The notes under the pieces were generated by a model. It did not search any database, was not told the origin of the DNA, and saw nothing but the letters and a program-made list of their open reading frames with translations. Shown one piece after another: positions 13,511-15,505 of a stretch of 15,505 nt of DNA (its first letter is position 1; every line of letters starts with the position of its first letter). Both the position numbers and the translations under genes were made by a program. Source of the DNA: Burkholderiales bacterium (GTDB lineage Bacteria > Pseudomonadota > Gammaproteobacteria > Burkholderiales > Burkholderiaceae_C); assembly GCA_011391855.1 (NCBI GenBank), contig JAABPT010000217.1, positions 1 to 15,505 on the forward strand, written 5' to 3'.

Positions 13511-15199
13511 ATGAACCAGCCCCCGGTCGCCACACCGGCCTCCCCTTCCGGCGCCGGTGCGCTGCGCTTCGACGTCATCGCCGGCCTCACGGCCGCGGCG
13601 GTGGTGCTGCCCAAGGCCATGGCTTACGCCAGCGTGGCCGGGCTGCCGGTGGCCGTCGGCCTGTACACCGCCTTCATCCCGATGGTGATCTACGCGCTGC
13701 TCGGTTCGTCGCGCGTGCTCAGCGTCAGTTCCACCACCACGCTGGCCATCCTGGCAGGCACGCAACTGGGCCTGGTGGTGCCCGACGGCGATCCCTCAAA
13801 GCTGCTCACAGCCACCGCCACGCTGGCCGCCCTGGTCGGCGTGATGCTGCTGCTGGCAGCGGTGCTGCGGCTGGGCTTCGTCGCCAATTTCATTTCCACG
13901 CCGGTACTGACCGGTTTCAAGGCCGGCATCGGCCTGGTCATCGTGCTCGACCAGGTGCCCAAGTTGCTGGGCATCCACATCACCAAGCAGGGGTTCTTCC
14001 ACGATGTGCTGAGCCTCGTGCAGCACATTCCAGAGACCTCGCTGTTGACGCTGGCCGTGGCTGCCGCCACCTTCGCCGTGCTGATCGGCATGGAGCGGCT
14101 GTGGCCGCATTCGCCGGCGCCGCTGGTGGCGGTGGGCGGCGGTATCGCCGCGGCATGGTTCTTCGGGCTGCAGGATCAGGGGGTGTCGATCGTCGGGCTC
14201 ATTCCGCAAGGCTTGCCGGCGCTCACGATGCCCGATCTGGCGCTGGTGGAAGACCTGCTGCCAGGGGCCTTGGGCATCGCGCTGATGAGTTTCACCGAGA
14301 CCATCGCGGCGGGCCGCGCCTTTGCGCTGCCGACCGACCCGCCCATCAAGGCCAACCGGGAACTCATCGCCACCGGCGCGGCGAACCTGGGCGGCGCCTT
14401 GCTGGGCGCCATGCCAGCCGGCGGCGGCACCTCGCAGACGGCGGTCGTGCGTTCCGCGGGCGGACAGTCGCAGAAGGCGTCGCTGGTGACCGCGGGTGCG
14501 GCGCTGGCCACCATGCTGCTGTTGGCGCCGCTGCTGGGGCTGATGCCGAATGCCACGCTGGCGGCGGTGGTCATCGTCTATTCGGTGGGGCTCATCCAGC
14601 CGGCCGAGTTCCGCGCCATCCGCGGCGTGCGCACGATGGAATTCCGCTGGGCGCTTGTCGCCTGCGTGGGCGTGCTGGTGTTCGGCACGCTCAAGGGCAT
14701 CGTGGTGGCCATCATCGTGTCGATGATCGGGCTGGCGAGCCAGGCCGCGCATCCGCGCGTGTCGGTCATCGTGCGCAAGCGCGGGGCCGACGTGCTGCGG
14801 CCGCTGTCCCCCGAGCACCCCGACGACGAGACTTTCCCGGGCTTGCTCATCGTGCGGCCCGAGGGGCGCTTGTTCTTCGTCAATGCGCAGATCGTGGGGG
14901 ACCAGATCAACGCGCTGGTGCAGCAGTACCAGCCGCGCGTGTTGGCGCTGGACATGAGCCGCGTGCCGGATATCGAATATTCGGCGCTGCAGGCGCTGAT
15001 GGAAGGCGAGAAGCGCCTCACCGAGCGTGGCATCGTCGTCTGGCTGTGCGGCCTGAATCCCGGCGTGCTGGAAGTGGCGCGACATGCCGGGCTCGACCAG
15101 CGGCTCGGCCGCGAGCGGCTGCTTTTCAACGCGCGCGCGGCGATCGAGCGTTTCCAGGCTCTTCGGGTCGCCACCAGCCCGGCGCCAGCGAAGTTCTGA
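13511..15199 (+). CDS. SulP-family inorganic anion transporter with STAS domain
   Basis: The 562-residue inner-membrane transporter belongs to the SLC26/SulP family, whose members move sulfate, bicarbonate or dicarboxylates. The N-terminal signature VVLPKAMAYASVAGLPVAVGLYTAF (given here as VVLPKAMAYA then SVAGLPVAVGLYTAF, about 31-55) and ALGIALMSFTETIAAGRAFA (about 253-272) are typical, and hydrophobic segments fill residues of about 20-415. A C-terminal STAS domain (about 441-550) contains LALDMSRVPDIEYSALQAL, with Asp481/Ser483 and Ser491 at the regulatory loop, where SpoIIAA-like proteins have D-x-S and a phosphorylatable Ser. The start at 13511 has only a weak ribosome-binding site (AAAAGCGGGC). 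It lies 60 bp after ppk2 and converges on the efflux gene with a 17-bp gap. The transported anion cannot be read from sequence; sulfate would fit the sulfatase at the other end of the window, but that is speculative. Confidence 0.93.
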   Translation: MNQPPVATPASPSGAGALRFDVIAGLTAAAVVLPKAMAYASVAGLPVAVGLYTAFIPMVIYALLGSSRVLSVSSTTTLAILAGTQLGLVVPDGDPSKLLTATATLAALVGVMLLLAAVLRLGFVANFISTPVLTGFKAGIGLVIVLDQVPKLLGIHITKQGFFHDVLSLVQHIPETSLLTLAVAAATFAVLIGMERLWPHSPAPLVAVGGGIAAAWFFGLQDQGVSIVGLIPQGLPALTMPDLALVEDLLPGALGIALMSFTETIAAGRAFALPTDPPIKANRELIATGAANLGGALLGAMPAGGGTSQTAVVRSAGGQSQKASLVTAGAALATMLLLAPLLGLMPNATLAAVVIVYSVGLIQPAEFRAIRGVRTMEFRWALVACVGVLVFGTLKGIVVAIIVSMIGLASQAAHPRVSVIVRKRGADVLRPLSPEHPDDETFPGLLIVRPEGRLFFVNAQIVGDQINALVQQYQPRVLALDMSRVPDIEYSALQALMEGEKRLTERGIVVWLCGLNPGVLEVARHAGLDQRLGRERLLFNARAAIERFQALRVATSPAPAKF

Positions 15200-15216
15200 C
15201 CGCGGGCACTCCGGCT

Positions 15217-15505
15217 TCAGCGAGCGGCCACCGGCCCGGCCGTCGTCTCGCTGAAGGCGCCGCCCAGCGCCAGGTGCAGGTTGACGCGCTGCGCCAGGCG
15301 TTCGCTCTGCACGCGCAGCAGTGACGTGCGCGCGGATTGCAACGCCAGTTGGCGCTGCTCCACGGCCCGCCGGTCGGTGCTGCCGACGCGGAACTGGGTC
15401 TGGGTCAGTTCGAGCGCCCGTTCGTTGTCGCGCACGTTCGCCTGCAGGATGGCTTCGCGGTCGTTCAGCGCAAACTCGGCGGCCAGCGCGTTCTCCACCT
15501 CGCCA
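15217..15505 (-). CDS. C-terminal end of a TolC/NodT-type efflux outer-membrane factor, partial
   Basis: These are the last 95 residues of a gene that enters from the right edge; the frame is open through 15504, so the GTG at 15498 is internal. The sequence runs from GEVENALAAE through REAILQANVRDNERALELTQTQFRVGSTDRRAVEQRQLAL to a long helix ending QRVNLHLALGGAF. This is characteristic of the last helical hairpin of RND-type outer-membrane efflux lipoproteins (the NodT/OprM group of the TolC family). These form the periplasm-spanning exit duct of tripartite pumps. The rest of the gene, and probably the inner-membrane pump and adaptor, lie outside the window. The short 17-bp gap to SulP leaves no room for a separate terminator. 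Confidence 0.85.
   Translation of the reverse strand, partial: GEVENALAAEFALNDREAILQANVRDNERALELTQTQFRVGSTDRRAVEQRQLALQSARTSLLRVQSERLAQRVNLHLALGGAFSETTAGPVAAR

Noticed and set aside
12374..15085. Long - strand frames opposite ppk2 and SulP (12374-13765, 13796-15085)
   Set aside because: They are antisense shadows with biased composition; the + strand genes are unambiguous.
1..15505. CRISPR arrays, tRNA genes, insertion sequences or prophage genes
   Set aside because: I saw no regularly spaced repeats, tRNA-like cloverleaf arms, transposase motifs or terminal inverted repeats.

Overview
The window looks like a chromosomal segment of a GC-rich Gram-negative proteobacterium, most likely a betaproteobacterium of the Burkholderiales. 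The reasons are strong G/C preference at third codon positions, long spurious antisense ORFs, signal-peptide-bearing outer-membrane and periplasmic proteins, a PPK2-type polyphosphate kinase and a DUF3141 protein. The taxonomic placement is inference. I see no tRNA, rRNA, CRISPR array, transposase or other mobile-element signature.

Layout, left to right. (1) The 3' part of an MscS-type mechanosensitive channel gene (+) ends at 1616. (2) It converges, with an 11-bp gap, on a large exported arylsulfatase gene (-, 1628-4000). (3) Upstream of the sulfatase, on the same strand, lies a run read right to left: a DUF3141 PhaC-like alpha/beta-hydrolase (7473-9797), an outer-membrane beta-barrel (6405-7277), a short phosphate acyltransferase (pta, 5424-6368) and acetate kinase (ackA, 4243-5424). 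The pta stop and ackA start overlap. (4) A divergent AraC-family regulator (+, 9983-11026) faces this run across a 185-bp intergenic region holding two candidate operator-like repeats. (5) A GNAT acetyltransferase and a VIT1/CCC1-like five-helix membrane protein (-) form a two-gene unit with an ATGA overlap. The membrane protein gene overlaps the AraC gene tail to tail by 20 bp. (6) A polyphosphate kinase 2 (+) and a SulP-STAS anion transporter (+) follow. (7) The 3' end of a TolC/NodT-type efflux outer-membrane factor (-) runs off the right edge.

The most interesting part is the DUF3141-OMP-pta-ackA run with its divergent AraC regulator. The DUF3141 protein has the Cys-Asp-His triad pattern of PHA synthases (C194, D354, H393), an extra helical C-terminal region and a basic Lys/Arg/Thr/Ala tail resembling the DNA-binding tails of granule-associated proteins. 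Together with the acyl-CoA to acyl-phosphate (Pta) and acyl-phosphate to ATP (AckA) steps, this suggests a module linking polyester or acyl-thioester turnover to substrate-level phosphorylation. The polyphosphate kinase nearby adds a second phosphate-energy reserve. The coupling is inference; the gene identities of pta, ackA, ppk2, the sulfatase, MscS, AraC and SulP are firm.

All intergenic stretches are under 300 bp. The four longest (4001-4242, 7278-7472, 9798-9982, 12290-12568) hold dyads, direct repeats or hairpins, which are listed as low-confidence regulatory features.
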